Assembly: GCA_001792895.1 (NCBI GenBank)
Contig: MARA01000003.1
Location: forward strand, 1,116,001 to 1,180,000
Direction of reading: 5' to 3'
Source: Lentinus brumalis
Lineage: Eukaryota > Basidiomycota > Agaricomycetes > Polyporales > Polyporaceae
DNA: 64,000 nt
Shown here: positions 33,912 to 46,846 of the stretch, piece after piece
Numbering within the stretch: the stretch's first letter is position 1
Layout of the letters: every line of letters starts with the position of its first letter
Made by a program: the position numbers and the translations under genes
The notes under the pieces: generated by a model
What the model was told of the DNA's origin: nothing
Seen by the model: the letters and a program-made list of their open reading frames with translations, nothing else
Databases searched by the model: none

Positions 33912-36131
33912 TATTGGATGCACGTTGCGACGAGGCGTGGCTTTGAGTACTGTGTGTTGTGTGCTGCTGCGTCGAATGTTCACCAGGAACGGATGGGTGG
34001 ATGATGATCCTCCTTGCAGCGTCTTCTGGAGTGTTTATATGCGCCTGCCGCGGGTCCGACATGTTACATCTGACTGGAGGGTCTGTGGAGTATTCCTTCG
34101 AACCCGTCGGTCGGATTCACAATCCAGCCCTTGGGCACGACACGAATATTGCGATCGCGACCGGTGCGAGATCCAGAGTGATAGCTATCGGTCCACCCGT
34201 TCACGTGGCAAGCGTGGGAGTCTCGTAGGAAACACTGGCCGGACATGCATGGATGACACCCTTCGCACGATACGAGAACTTGCGATCTCTGCACATTCAC
34301 ACAATATCTGTGGTTGTGCAGCAGACAGCGAAGTTCGGCGGGCCAGAGATTTCAATCGTGACCGGCCAATCCCCAACCGCGCATCCGAATCTGAGCCATG
34401 CGGGTCCCGGGGCGCAGACACACTGTAGACGTACCTCTCCGCGAACTCCTCGAAGAGCTCAACCGCCATCCGGTGGTCGGAGTCGCTACCGGTTCTTGAG
34501 CCGCTGGTCCTCCGCCTCATGGTCCCGACTCCCGAGCGGCAGCGGATGCTTGTCCTGCGGAGGGCGGTACCGACCTCGGGATAGGACCACGCTCATATCG
34601 CTCTCGGCGGAGATGCGTGCGCGATTTACGGTTTAGCCTTTAACAGCCAGGGTCAGCCTGGGCACTTGCTCACAACCACAGCCACACGACTGGGAATGAC
34701 CTCGCACGTACCTATGTATCGGGGGATTACGGGGGGTGCAGCACAAGGCACCAAAGTTTGAGAGGATGCTCCCGTTCACTAGCCCATCTCTGCCAAAAGT
34801 GTCGCACTGGCCCTAATACAGATGGGACCCAGCATCACCGAACATGACGCTGAGAGTCCTTGGTCCGCAGATATGCCAAGCGGCGGTGATTGTAACCCCT
34901 CCACAGGGACCCCAGATGGCGTTAAGGCGTATATACGCTTGCCCACACCGGCTCACGGGGAAACCCTGGGACTGGGTTCGCCGCCGAAGAGAACGTGAGC
35001 GACTCTTGCCATGTGTCGCTCAAGGATCCTCGGGATTGTCGCGGTGTCAAGCCTGCACAACGACGGATCTCAACCTAAGGAGGGGGCACGACGCTAGGTC
35101 CTGGTCAACACATCATGACGGGAAAATCGAGGAGGAACAGGGACTCACCTATCTTGCACAGGACCCCGCACGCCCGCAGAGTGTTGCTTGTCACACGCTC
35201 AGGACGTGCGGACACAGGGCGACGTGACAGGGCGATGGTTTGACCACGAAGCTGTTCCAGACCATACGGCGGAGGTCCGACGTCTGGGAAAGCGTGAGTT
35301 GTACAGAAAGATGGATGGCATGACCATGCGCACGGCGAACACGCCATCCTGACACAAGCTGTACGGCGCGCACCATATCGCCTCGGAGTCAGGAATGCAG
35401 GCATGGTAATGATCTGGCCGACTGCTATCTGATCGCGCACGGTATGCACGCAGCGCGATGGCGTATAGAGTGGAATTGCGCTGCCACTTGGTCAGCTCCC
35501 GGCGTGCGCGTCAGGTGTGGCGAGAGCCCGGAGAGCAATGGCAGAAAACACTGCCTATACGTCGTATACTGGGCGTCGTAGAGTACAAGGGCGGATGTCA
35601 TGAGGAATGCACGGGACGGGTAGAATGCAGCGAGCGGGCGGCCGAGGAAGTGGCCCCGAGTCAAGGAGGCAAGTGACCGAACTGGGGCAACTGGCCTGCT
35701 CAGCCCTGCTGCACCCGACGCGCCGTGCCCATGCTTATCACCTCACTTCACACGTCCATCGCCCTATACAACCCCTTCCCTCGTCCGACATCTCCCCCCT
35801 TCTCACTTCATCTACCGCGAACTCGTCTCGGGTGTTCCCAGTGTTGTCTGCACACCGCACACCCATCGCCGCGTCTTGTCTGACGTACTGCATCGCGCGC
35901 TCCGAGCTGCCGAAGCCCCAGAGCCTGACACTCCCGAGTACCGCTCCAGTGCTGCCTCTCTACCTCGTACGTGCATCTCCGTGAACAACCTTACCGACCA
36001 ATAGCCTTGCCATCTCCGTGTTCGACGGTCGACGCACGGGTCTTTCTCCGTAGAGTGCCAATCCCGTTGACCTCGAGTTTCTCCCAAACCGACTCCCGCC
36101 ACCACTCCTATTCCCCAGCACTTCAGTCAAG
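33912..36131. other. 2.2 kb divergent intergenic region
   Basis: No supported gene lies between the Ran1-like kinase (-) and the Yippee gene (+). From about 35,700 to 36,130 the plus strand is pyrimidine-rich, with a TATACAA-like box near 35,764, which fits the promoter and leader of the Yippee gene. The rest (33,950-35,650) contains only short ORFs with no recognisable protein features. Its length suggests either complex regulation or an unseen non-coding transcript. Confidence 0.4.
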
Positions 36132-36754
36132 ATGGGCATGAGCTACCGTCGCTACCTCTCTGGTGCTCGCATCTACGGATGCTCAACTTGCAGGACGCAT
36201 CTGGCCACCATCCATTCCATGATCTCCCGTGTACGTCCTTTCCCCGCCATCCCATTGCAGCGCTACAGAGTACTCACAACCTCGCGCATAATTGACAGGC
36301 ATTCAACGGGCAGCATGGTAGAGCATATCTCTTTGACGGGGTGTGAGTCGTCTCTATCTCGTCGAGCCTTGGCGTGAGCTCACTGTTCTACCCCTTCTTC
36401 CCGCCCTGGACGAAATGTCAATGGGCTATATTTGGATATATGTCCCCGAACAACCGCGGTCTGTGCTCCCGCCACACCGCAGTGTGAACGTAGTCGAGGG
36501 TGAGCCCAACGATAGGCAGATGACGACCGGAAACCACACTGTCCGTGACATCTACTGCTGCAAGTGCGGAACGACGCTGGGCTGGAAATATGTGAGCCTT
36601 TCGCGTCTACTTGTCTTACACGCCTACTCTCCGCCATCGGAGCGCTGACCATCTCTGCCTCTGCCGCTCTCAGGACTACGCATATGAGCCTAGCCAGAAG
36701 TACAAGGAGGGCAAGTTCATTCTCGAGCGCAACCTCCTCGTTGACGTCCAGTGA
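36132..36754 (+). CDS. Yippee-like zinc-binding protein
   Basis: Four exons: 36132-36230, 36299-36342, 36483-36591 and 36674-36754, 110 residues, the usual Yippee length. The first Cys pair is [11 protein letters not shown] and the second is [13 protein letters not shown], spaced as in the Yippee zinc fold. Between them are [18 protein letters not shown] and the block [11 protein letters not shown]; the protein ends with [15 protein letters not shown]. Yippee proteins are widespread in eukaryotes; some (Moh1 in yeast, YPEL5 in animals) belong to the GID/CTLH ubiquitin ligase neighbourhood. The exact role here is unknown. All splice phases agree. Confidence 0.92.
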
Positions 36755-38772
36755 CCGGCACGCAGCGGCCCGTGCGCCGCAGCTCCGCCGTCCCCGCCCA
36801 ACCCGGACCTGACGAGATGGACGCAGCCCCGCTGGAACCTCCACGTCCTCTCTGTCTTGTGCCACGGGCGCACGGCTTCCAACGGTTGTCGGTCATCGGA
36901 CATACTACCCTCAGTCTTGCGTCGCCACGTCCTTCGCATTACCCTTCACCTTCGTCACCCCCTCTGCCTCTATCCGCCCTAATTGCCTTCGCCGCATTAT
37001 AGCGCACCTCATGACGCACAGCCGCACTCGCACCCCTTCGGTGCGCGGCCTCTCACGTCGTACATGCTCGGTCGTGCAGGCGCAGCGGCTGTGAATGCCC
37101 CCCCTGGGAATGGGCTAGCCGCAGCGTACCTATAGAGGCTGCAGGAGTCGCTGCTCATAGCAGCTGTACAATAGGCTAAATACCTCCCTTCCTCGATGGT
37201 GTTCGCCGTGTCCCTTCCTCTCTCCTTCCTCTCTCCCTCTCGTCGAAGCCAGTGGCGAGCTTCTCACCTAGAGTCCCTCATCCCCCTTCCTATCTATCCG
37301 AACTATCGTCCTGTTCTCTGTCGAACTGCGTGTTTCGTGGACACCATTTTACTCGTTGATGTCTTTCGAGTCTTATTCACGGATGTTCCTGATCTAGCGT
37401 GTATGCTAGCGTATATAGTGGTGGCTTGTGGTGGTGGGCCATGGCAGCCTAGACAAATGACGTATGTACTATACTGTACATTGCCAGACGATCTCAATTA
37501 ACCTGCTATGAGCTCACTGCTGGAGCGCAATCGACAGGACAGCTCTGGGCTAAGTATGTAGCAGCCGGTAGCAGCTGGAGAAGGCTGGCGTATGTACATA
37601 ACTGACGGCTGGCTGGCGATCAAAGAAGTCCCCGGGTCCGAAAGACAGAACTTTATGTTCAAATAGGCAGGAAGATGCCTGGATGATGGAGCGTTGAGCA
37701 GGGCGACTTCAGGCGACTCCTACGCTGAAGTTCGTTCTTATGTATGTGTGTACACCAGGCAGGCACCAAAGTCCACCAGAGTATGCCGGATTCTCCGGTA
37801 GAACCTCGCGAGAGGCACAAGTTGATAGGTCACTTGAGAGTGCCTTGGTAGAGGTGAGATGTGTTTGCGGGCAGGTGATTGATACTCCTGCAACAGAAGC
37901 AGTGAATCTGACTTGCGATATGATGCAGAACACTACTACTGTGTTGCGATCTACTTAAGAGGACAGATATACAGCTTACGAGACAGAACGTTCGCCCGGG
38001 GCGCAGTTCGAGGCGTGATTCGGTCTCGAGAAGACGGGGAGAAGGTGCGCGGGGTACCGCACCTCTGTCACCGTGACATGTCATTGTACGGCCGCAGAGG
38101 GACGACTGGGGGAGAGAAGGGGACACAAAGATAGCGAGGACTGCGACCAAGGATAGACAGCTGCAGCGTCCGTCACGCGACTAAGGGCGATCGTGCTGTG
38201 GAACTTGAAGAGTTGGCAACGCGAAGAGGAAGCGAGCTCGCGAACAATCTGTGCCGACGAGAAAGCAGGAGGAAGTGCGGACGATGGCATTATTAGCAAC
38301 GAACCGTCGGTGCTGCGGAGGCTTTGGGGGCTGGAGGAAGTCTTGGGGAGAGCGGAGACTCGTAAGAATGCAGTAAGAATGCAGACGGAAAGCAGATGGA
38401 AGAGTAGGCTGAACGCACGGAGAGCCCGCGGGATGGGACGGGGACGGAGACGAAACCCGAAGTACACGATAAGTACGTTATTCGGGAATGCGGCCGACGA
38501 TGCGGTGCCGCGCCGCGACGGGCACGGCGTTGGGACTCGGAGAGTTGGGGAAGCTGAGCACGGGGGATGAGATCAAGGTGATGACACACGCGTGCGAGCG
38601 TATCTGTCTGCCGTCTGTGCGCACTCGGTGAAGAGCAGAGAGATGGCGACGGCGAGCGAGCGCATCGGTCGCACGCTGACGTCGTGCGAACCGTTGGGGA
38701 ACGGCAGCGGTTGGCGCGCAGAGGCCCATTTCGGCAGTCGGAACGCGTCGCGATCCGGAATAGGAAGGAGTG
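36755..38772. other. 2.0 kb gene-poor stretch
   Basis: No supported gene. An ATG ORF of 101 codons (37196-37501) follows a short pyrimidine-rich run but has no recognisable feature. The remainder has only short chance ORFs on both strands. Confidence 0.35.
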
Positions 38773-39283
38773 ATGGAGAGGAGAACTCGTTGGGGATTCT
38801 CTTCTGCGCCGGCCTCTTCGCACAGGATCTTGTTATATACCCCAGCCTATCTCTCCCCGCACCCTACGCCCTCCCCGCATTCCCTGCCAGGCCCTGCCAT
38901 CCTCGACGAGCCCGCAGAGGAAGTCCCTGTCCCGACAACACCCGCTATGAGTGAGTTCACGGCCGTCTGCGTCATCATTGCATGCTGACAACTTTTCACC
39001 TCCAGCCGTCATGACCGCTGTCGCCCCCGTCCCCTCGCCCTTCAACCCCGTCGCGTCGCGTCCGCGCGTGTCCTCACCTCTCGCCGCGTCCGCCCAGCCA
39101 CGAACCTTGCCCTCTCGCCAGCACGCATTCCCCGCCTCCCGCCCACTCCGTCCCTTCCCCTCCCTCTCAATCAACTCCAAGCTGCCCGCCCGCAAGCCCG
39201 TAAAAATCATCGAGCCGCCCGCAAACTTCAAGAGCGCGTTCATCCTCAACCTCACCCCCGCGGAGCTCAGCAGGCGAGACTGA
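38773..39283 (+). CDS. Pro/Ser-rich hypothetical protein
   Basis: Two exons (38773-38950 and 39006-39283) would give 151 residues, joined at a GTGAGT donor and CTCCAG acceptor. The second exon is rich in Pro, Ser, Ala and Arg and ends with KPVKIIEPPANFKSAFILNLTPAELSRRD, which reads like real protein. The start is unsure: a TATATA box lies at about 38,833, inside the long version, so translation may begin at the ATG at 38,947, making a 93-residue protein with a 4-base coding first exon. No family is recognised. The composition suggests a disordered, possibly nuclear or regulatory protein, which is only a guess. Confidence 0.45.
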
Positions 39284-42200
39284 GCCACTCTGCGCTGTCG
39301 CTTCCACTTTCTCTCCCCTCGCGTCTCTCGGGCTCGATGTCTGTTGGTCTCTAGGATTTGTACCGGTGCGTGTTCGTCCTGCGTTGCCTGTCTGTGCTGG
39401 TGATTGACAACTTTGGCGTTCCCGCAGTCCCGTAATGTCGCGCGTGGTCATGACTTGTCACCATACCCCGGGCCCCGTCGCCCCTCTTGCATCCTCACTC
39501 CGGCCACCACGTCCGCCTCGCGGCCTTCGTGACTCCCCTTTCATGCACGAACGAACTGTAGAATAGATCCATCCTTTACGACGTGTTTCCTCCTCCTCCG
39601 TCACGTGTGTATATATGCGCACATAGCCCACCTTTGCCTCTTTCACCTTCCCCTTCTGCCGGCATCGAGGTTCGCAACTGTACTTGTATCTTCTGCCTCT
39701 GGGCTCGTTCGGGTTGCAGTTTCTGTCTGTCCATCGGCCGCCTGCGGGGTTGGTGGTGGGCACCTGACTTATTTCATTCACCATGATTACTCGGCCTTCC
39801 ATAGGTATTCCGTAGCACAGACTGAGGACCTCATATGTTGTTGTAACATGCAGGTTCCAATAGACTCTAAATAGTGTGCATTGTCCAGACTTGCGAGGGG
39901 CTGCGTGACCATCGGCTGCGGCGTGAACGCGTAGAGGGTTCTTTCGTCTATATAGGAGACGAACGCGAGGCGCTGCCATTCCCGTGGTTTGCACGCGATA
40001 TTGCGACCGCCCGGAGCGCGTCGATGAAAGTGCAGAATTGGTGCAGCAATATCATTGTTCCAAGGACGTGTAGAGTACATATGGGTCAGGCTCCCACCAG
40101 TGTATTACTAACCAACACCTCGCCCAACCCAATTTCCTCCTTGTACATCGAGGAGAGGAGGCTCTGACGGCGGACGGAGCGCGATGGCCCTGAAGTAGTT
40201 CACAACTCTCGACCTCCGAAGCGAGCCAGTCGAAGCAAGTATGTCGCGGGCCTGGTGCCCTGCGGCAGACTGTCCTGATGGATAGATAGCCTTTCCGTTG
40301 ATTATGGATCGCGATGGGCACTGGGCGGACACCAAGCAGAGCAAGCCGAGTGCGTCGGGGTGGAGAGTTCGACGTGCGTACAGCCATGGAATCAAGGTTT
40401 GGGTTTGAGCTCGGGTGCGAGTTGAAAGCCTGTACCGACGGACGCGCGCGCTGGCACGAGTGACGAGACTGCCAGCGAGAGAGTAGGCGGCCGCATCGTA
40501 CTACTTGTCACAGTACATAGTGGGCACTGGGAAGGATGCGAAGTTCGCGCGACCGGGGTGCTGCGAACCTGCTGAGCGCAACGAGAGGCAACAAGCTCGA
40601 GATGGAAGGAGAGAAGCTGATATGGCTTGCCGTAAAACCCGAGCCTGGCCTTCGGGGTTCGTGCAGGGCAATGAGGCAATGGGGTTGGTGGCGCGGACGT
40701 TGTCGTTGCTCGCGCGGCTAATGTGGGGGGTGGCATCCGGGGGGATGGCGCTGGGCATGTGCAATGTATACAGCATCAGCATTGACGACATCTGGGCTCC
40801 CACAGGGCAAGATTGGACGGCGAGTTTTCGCCCGGGAGTGGATGTATGTAGCTGTTATAGCGTTGTTCCGGGAACGTCGGTCGGGGATATCGATAGAGGA
40901 CCAATTGCGCAGAGGTTCGAGCCGCAGATGACGCAGAAAGCAGGCTGGCCGCTGGAGTTCCTGCGTGGCTGACCTGCTCGCAGTGCAGAGCACGTATGGG
41001 TAGAGAACGATATCTCAGCCGCAGGATCCGGGATCCCAGTACCGGTGTCCTCGGGCGGCGCGTGCCGGACCACACCAGATTGGAGAAGGATAGAAGAAGT
41101 GTTGTGTACCATGCGGCGAGCGAGATTGGGTGTCCTCGAAGACGTGTTTGACAGATGAGAGAACTGGCGCGAAGCAGCGGGCGGCAGTGTTTGCGCGGAC
41201 GATAGTTGTTCGTATGGTTCGGGACAGGCCGCAGAATGGAGCTCTGGAGGAAGGCTGGAACATGTGCCGGTGGGTGAAACTGAGAACGTAGGCGAGAAGA
41301 GATATCAATGTATGGAAGCGGGGTATATGGAGCAATGGTTTAATCCGAAGGGTCCAGGGACGATCAGGGTTCACGGGGCCGCCGCGGGAGTAAGTACGTC
41401 CTGACTGTCCTGACCGAGCCTGACCGGCGCTGAGCACTCTAGTCTGAGCACTGCCAGTGAGCAGTCGACGCAAAGTCGACGCCGGACGGGATGTCAGTCA
41501 GGCACAAGGACCACGGTATGCTTTCCAAGGCAACATGTAAACCTTCTGACCACGCGCAGCATGGATTATCCAGGCGTACCTGAAGGCTGAGCACCGGTGG
41601 TCAAACTGATCCGTCAGTCTGGCCATCCACAAGCAGTTCCGCCGCTGACACACTATACTGATGACAAATTCCGGCGTACTTAATTGCCATCATCCGCCCC
41701 AATGTTCCATCGCGGTGCTGGTCTTGCGGAGAGAGGGATCCCGGAGTGGTTGCCAGTTCGCGGCGCCTGACCTGAGGCCTGAGCGCTGCGGCTGCGCCTG
41801 ACATCGCAAGATCCTTGTAGTGGCGGTGCTCATTCGTAAGCCACCTTCACGTACTCCCTGAGTTCGAGTTCCCGACCCGCCAGCACATTCGAGGAGACGC
41901 AGCACTGCAGCTGTAGTACGCGGGTGTGCTGTAAAATGATATGAGACCATATGCAGCGGAGGAGGATCAAAGATGGTCCTGCGTATGAATCCCGAGTTCC
42001 ATCACCTCTGCTTCTTCGAATTCGTAACCTTGAAGCGTCCCGCCGGTGACCGCTCAGCGTAAGTCTTGCTCCGTGTGAGAACGCGCAGCAGCGAGGAAGG
42101 TGTCTCAATATAGATTGAGTAGGTCCATAAGCCAAACAAAGACTTTTGTCAGGGAGCGCTGAGAGAAACAGCCGTGAGCCACGTCAGCCAGGCTGGAAAT

Positions 42201-45200
42201 GACTGGAACATGCCAATGCGTGAGCTCACGATCCTCGGACAACTTGAGGTGGGAATGGACGAGCAAGTGTTGCTCAATGCGCGCTATCGACTACGGAAGA
42301 ACGGTGGGCCAAGAACTGAGTGAGGGAAAACGAGGACGCTTTTGCGACTTGAATGGAAAAAGATGTGGACGCACCCAACCTCACCGGAAACCAGGCGAAC
42401 GGCGCAAACACCTGGTCGCAGGACCATTTCCGCGGGAAGTGCATGAAGCATTCATGCTTCTCTTTTGCGTGGGTCAGCGCCGTGGCATGCTGCACACCAA
42501 CAACTGCAACATGCCCGCGCAGAGACAGAATTCGAGACGAGGGCCCACAGTCACAGGCTCACATGAAGGTTCACCCAAAGATACCTAACCAAGCATCTGT
42601 GAGATCAATTGGAGGGGGAGTGCAACGGCATAAACGCACCAACATTGATAAAGCATGGCTTCACGGGAAGCATCGAGCATGCTTGTGTGTGTCCGTGGGA
42701 GGAGGTGTCGTAACACATTGGAATGCGCTGGTAGTTTGGGCCAGCGGAACCTCGAGGACCAGAGTGACCACATGAACGCATTTTTTTGAACGCTTGAGTT
42801 AGGAGTGGGATAGTGTGCCAGGGCGTGATACACTTATACTGGAATCTGGCCAGAGTCCCCCGACGATTCGCCTGTGCGCTCGCCCAAAGTACAGCAGTAT
42901 CTGCAAACAGATTCAGCACGGTACAGGGCAGCGATGGACACCGGTACCAGGGACGCCGGAAGATGGGGATCTTGACGTCCCTTCTAGGCATGGCAGATAT
43001 ATCAAGGCTTGGAAAATTTGGGCGGCAATATGCTCGCCATGGCGTGACATCCAAATTTTCGACCGTACGAGGCGTTCAGAAGACTCAGGTGTCGGAAGGA
43101 AGCGTCTCGCGGACGCCTATGCAGATTCGAAAGCGTTCGAACGGCGGTAACAAAGGGCGGATATATCCGACATTGTGCGCAACAGAAGGTCCGTCGCAGG
43201 GCCGCGGTCGCCGAGCATGACACCATCGCAACGCAGCAAAGATACGGTCTAGGAAAGGCGAAGACCGCCCACGGAAGCATGCGCCAATATCACCGTGTAT
43301 GATATTGAGCACAGGCACCTCGCCTGCACCACCTCTGCTCGCCAAACACTAGCGTGAGACTAATCAAGACGCAGGCTTCAGACTCCACGCTACAGGCGGC
43401 GCGTAGATTCGTCGTAAAAATTGCGGACGATGGACGGCTGAGCACTGAGCCAGGAGCAGTTACACACCTGCAATTCGAGCACGACACTAATCGTCTGTCG
43501 ATACAGAAGCTGCAGGGCCGTGCAGAGCAGCAGGCTGAGAGTCACGGGTGACGTCGCGAGCCTGGCCGTGGTTTATGCGGATTCGTGGTCTGCGATGACA
43601 TGCACCTGCGGATGCGCAGAAGCCTACGATGTACGGTCAGCGGATTTGAACTCTTGTAGGGACCGAGCCGTAAAGGAAGAGCTCTCACGCGGGCGCTGTT
43701 AGGGTCGAGATGGGGTGCAGTGGGGATGCGGTCCGGCAAGCAGGCTGCATAGACCCCATAACCTTGTCGTGTGGTCAGTTAGACTCCGGGTCGAATTATG
43801 TCCTCGGTAGCACTCACAAGACTGCATGACCCGGGTACAGCGTTCCGCTCGCGCTAGAACAGTTCCCGCACAAGACCCACAAACGCATGTGGACCATGCC
43901 CCATGGCAGGACATACATGCGGCATCGTAAAGGCACCGATGTCTGATCCTCTAGTACCGTGCAAGGGACTGTAGGGGCAGAGGGTGAATCCGTTAGGCGT
44001 GCCGTGGATCGTGCGCTCTGTGAGAGCCGGTCGCTCCGGTTATCAAGAGGGAATCGCCGCCTAAGAGCATACTCGTCTACTTGGGAACATTCCAAAGGAC
44101 CTTGCGGATAACGAGGACGAATGGCGTGGAGGTCACTTGCTGCATGGGCGCCACGACGCAAACGGAGGAGGGATGCCCGGATGCACGGTGATTCGTGGTC
44201 GAGCGAGTCGCGGGATCGTTCAGGCGTGCCGACAATTTGACCGCCAGACGCGACCTACACTGGCACATACAAGGACGGGCGTGGTGGTTTTCTCGGGCGT
44301 ATGCTGCGTAGAAGATCAAAATCAACTTGCCGGACAGGTTGAAATGCACCGCCACTCTTGCGAGCAAAAGGCGTAAGCGAGGGATACACTCACCATCCTA
44401 GGCAGGATTGGCTCGAGGATTCATGGGAGACAGGTGGGGCCCACACGACCGGGCCTGGGAAGCCTGGGAGCCTCCGAAGCGTGACCACCTTCGGCCACCG
44501 GTGGCAGAGAACTAGAGGAGATCATACGTGAATAGGACCGGCGACATATGGAGAATCGCGAGTACCAAAAGTGCACGGAGAACGTATTGTTCACTGCAAG
44601 GCAATCGCCCCCGTCCCATTTCTTGGCGCTGCGGCACATGTACACCCGCGGAGTCCCGCGTATACCGGTTACTTCAAGACCAGATAGCAGGCCGGATGCC
44701 TACAGGAGCCCACAACCAGGTGTAGGTGATGGTTCGAGCGCAAAAGGTTCCGAGTGTGGGATGTGTCCATGGCTGCCTAGACTGCGGCAGGCCTCCGAGA
44801 CGCACACTGTCTGCACCGGCTTTTCGCGAGAAGGACTCCGAGTCCGTTTATGCATTCAGCCTAGATGCAGAGCTGTAGTACCTAGAGTAGGCGAGTTTAG
44901 CAGATCCGCCGCCAGCCTTGTGCGACGTACTCGTACGCGCAAGGCTATCTTACCTGTGCACGCCAGGTATTGCCGACTGAGCGCCGTCTTGACGTGTTGA
45001 GTGACCTTCTTTTCCACGGCTGACACAGAAGTATGGCCACAAGCGTTCTCCTTGGAGTCTTTCTTCTATCGGGGCGGATCTGGAGCCTTAATGAATTCAG
45101 GGGCCGAGTCATCCGGCACGGAGTGACTTGCTCTCCTCTGGTCCTTTTGCCAACATGGTGCCGCTGGAAGTTGAGAGCGCAGAGCTGCGCCATCATCGGC

Positions 45201-46846
45201 CCGAGGCGGCGGCTTTAAATGAGGCGTGTAAGTTGGACGTCGCTCCAAGCAGGCGCACTGACACTGAACGTGTCTGCGCTGTCTTACATAATTCGCGACT
45301 TTCCTCTTCGCTGGTCTCGGCGTGCTCAGCTTGTCCCACTGTGCTCGCCTGCCACTGTCCTGCAGGCAGGCGAGGACGGCATTTCCAGCCCCAACTGAGA
45401 TATCTCCGCCGTTGGTCGTACGCCGGAGTCCTTGGTCCTTGCTGGGTCCCGAATCTCACAGTCAAGCGCATCTGGACCATCGGGACATCCCGCCGCCAGG
45501 TGAATGAGTATGCGTTTACTTCACATGTACTCGCCGCTGAGCCGTACTCGATGACCTAAGGCCGGGGTCGCTCGGATGGGGAAAGCCGTATAGAACAGTT
45601 CAGCGCCGTGCCATCTGGTACTGACCGCCGGGCTTGTGGGTCATGGCCATCGCACCTGTGCACTTATAGCAACGGCAGTGTGCTACGACGATGCTCTTGA
45701 GTAAGACCAACACCCGCACCGAATATCTGATACAGAACGCAGGTCAGGAACGGGACCAGACCGAGAGTCATCTGGTATATGAAGCCTCAAGGCAAACCGG
45801 AGAAGATTGGAGATTCCTCAAGGGTCCTTGTGCCATCGGAGGTCAGGTCAGATGCCTGACACCGCGCGTCCGTTACGTGCTCCAATATGGCGCCAAGATG
45901 AGCAACGCGTTGAGCTTCGTCCACGGTATGTCCGTATTCTGCCGGGGAGGATACCTACACCGGAGGTTAGCTGTAATTCTGCCGGACCGGGAACTAGAAT
46001 GAGTGCTAGTGGCGGCTAAGCTTCGAGCGACTTACGTACGGGGAATGTTCCCAGTGGGATCGGGAAGGACACGCTCAGAGAGTCATCACACGAGCGGCCT
46101 GAGACGGAGACAGCAGTCGAGACAGTGCGGCGAGTGTGGACACGACGCGTTGGACGGAAGATGAGAGACAACGCAGCACATGGAGTTTGGTGCAGCAGCT
46201 GGGGACCGGGTGCCTGGGCAGCGAGTCGGCGATGGCCGGGCCGCGGTGATGGCAGCGCTGGACGCTCTCGGGGACGCTGCAGGACCGCCCATGGCTGCAG
46301 GACGCCCATGTCCTGCGGCGAGGAGCAAGAGACTCAGAGCTCTGGTGGCCGCCCAGCTCCCGCCGCCCCGTGAACCGCCCATATATGGCAGGCGGCGTGG
46401 ATTGCGCGAGAAATGGCGCGGACGCCTGCCAGATCGGGGCAAGATTGGGACAAAAAGATGGGGCTGGCTGTGTGCGTGATTGAGTAGAAATACCCGGGGG
46501 CGCTCTCCGCGCGTGCAAGGTCAATTCTGTGCTCTGTCTACATCCACCAGCGACCCCGTCCGATTCAGAGGCTCTCCGGCCTTTCGTTACGACCTGCACG
46601 ACCGGCACGACGTCTATCTGCTTATTATCTTTTATCGGCCCCTTCTCGCTCTGATCATCCCTTACGACCCCGTCCTCGATCGTTCTGCACACTTGAGGCA
46701 CGTCCCCGCACCCAATTGTCTCCCCCGGCCGCCCGTTGACAGTTCCCCAGATCCACATTCTACACTCTCGTTCCTACGCTTTGAGGTGCGTGTCTCCCAG
46801 CCGTTCCGACCCCAGCCTGCCCTGGTCCTGAGGATGCGTGGCAGAC
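39284..46846. other. 7.5 kb gene-poor block
   Basis: I find no ORF here with a family motif or a convincing exon chain on either strand. Base composition is a little less GC-rich than in the genes, and reading frames are short. There is no clear terminal repeat, transposase or reverse-transcriptase motif. Short echoed words occur near 41,400-41,460 (repeated CTGACC/CTGAGC units), but no long tandem array. It may be decayed mobile DNA, a regulatory block or home to long non-coding transcripts. Confidence 0.4.

Noticed and set aside
37196..37501. 101-codon ATG ORF after the Yippee gene
   Set aside because: No motif, no intron and no clear TATA box; it is probably a chance ORF in a spacer or in a 3' UTR.
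45128..45559. 143-codon plus-strand ORF in the gene-poor block
   Set aside because: Its composition is irregular, it begins at a non-ATG codon, and no flanking exon or family feature supports it.
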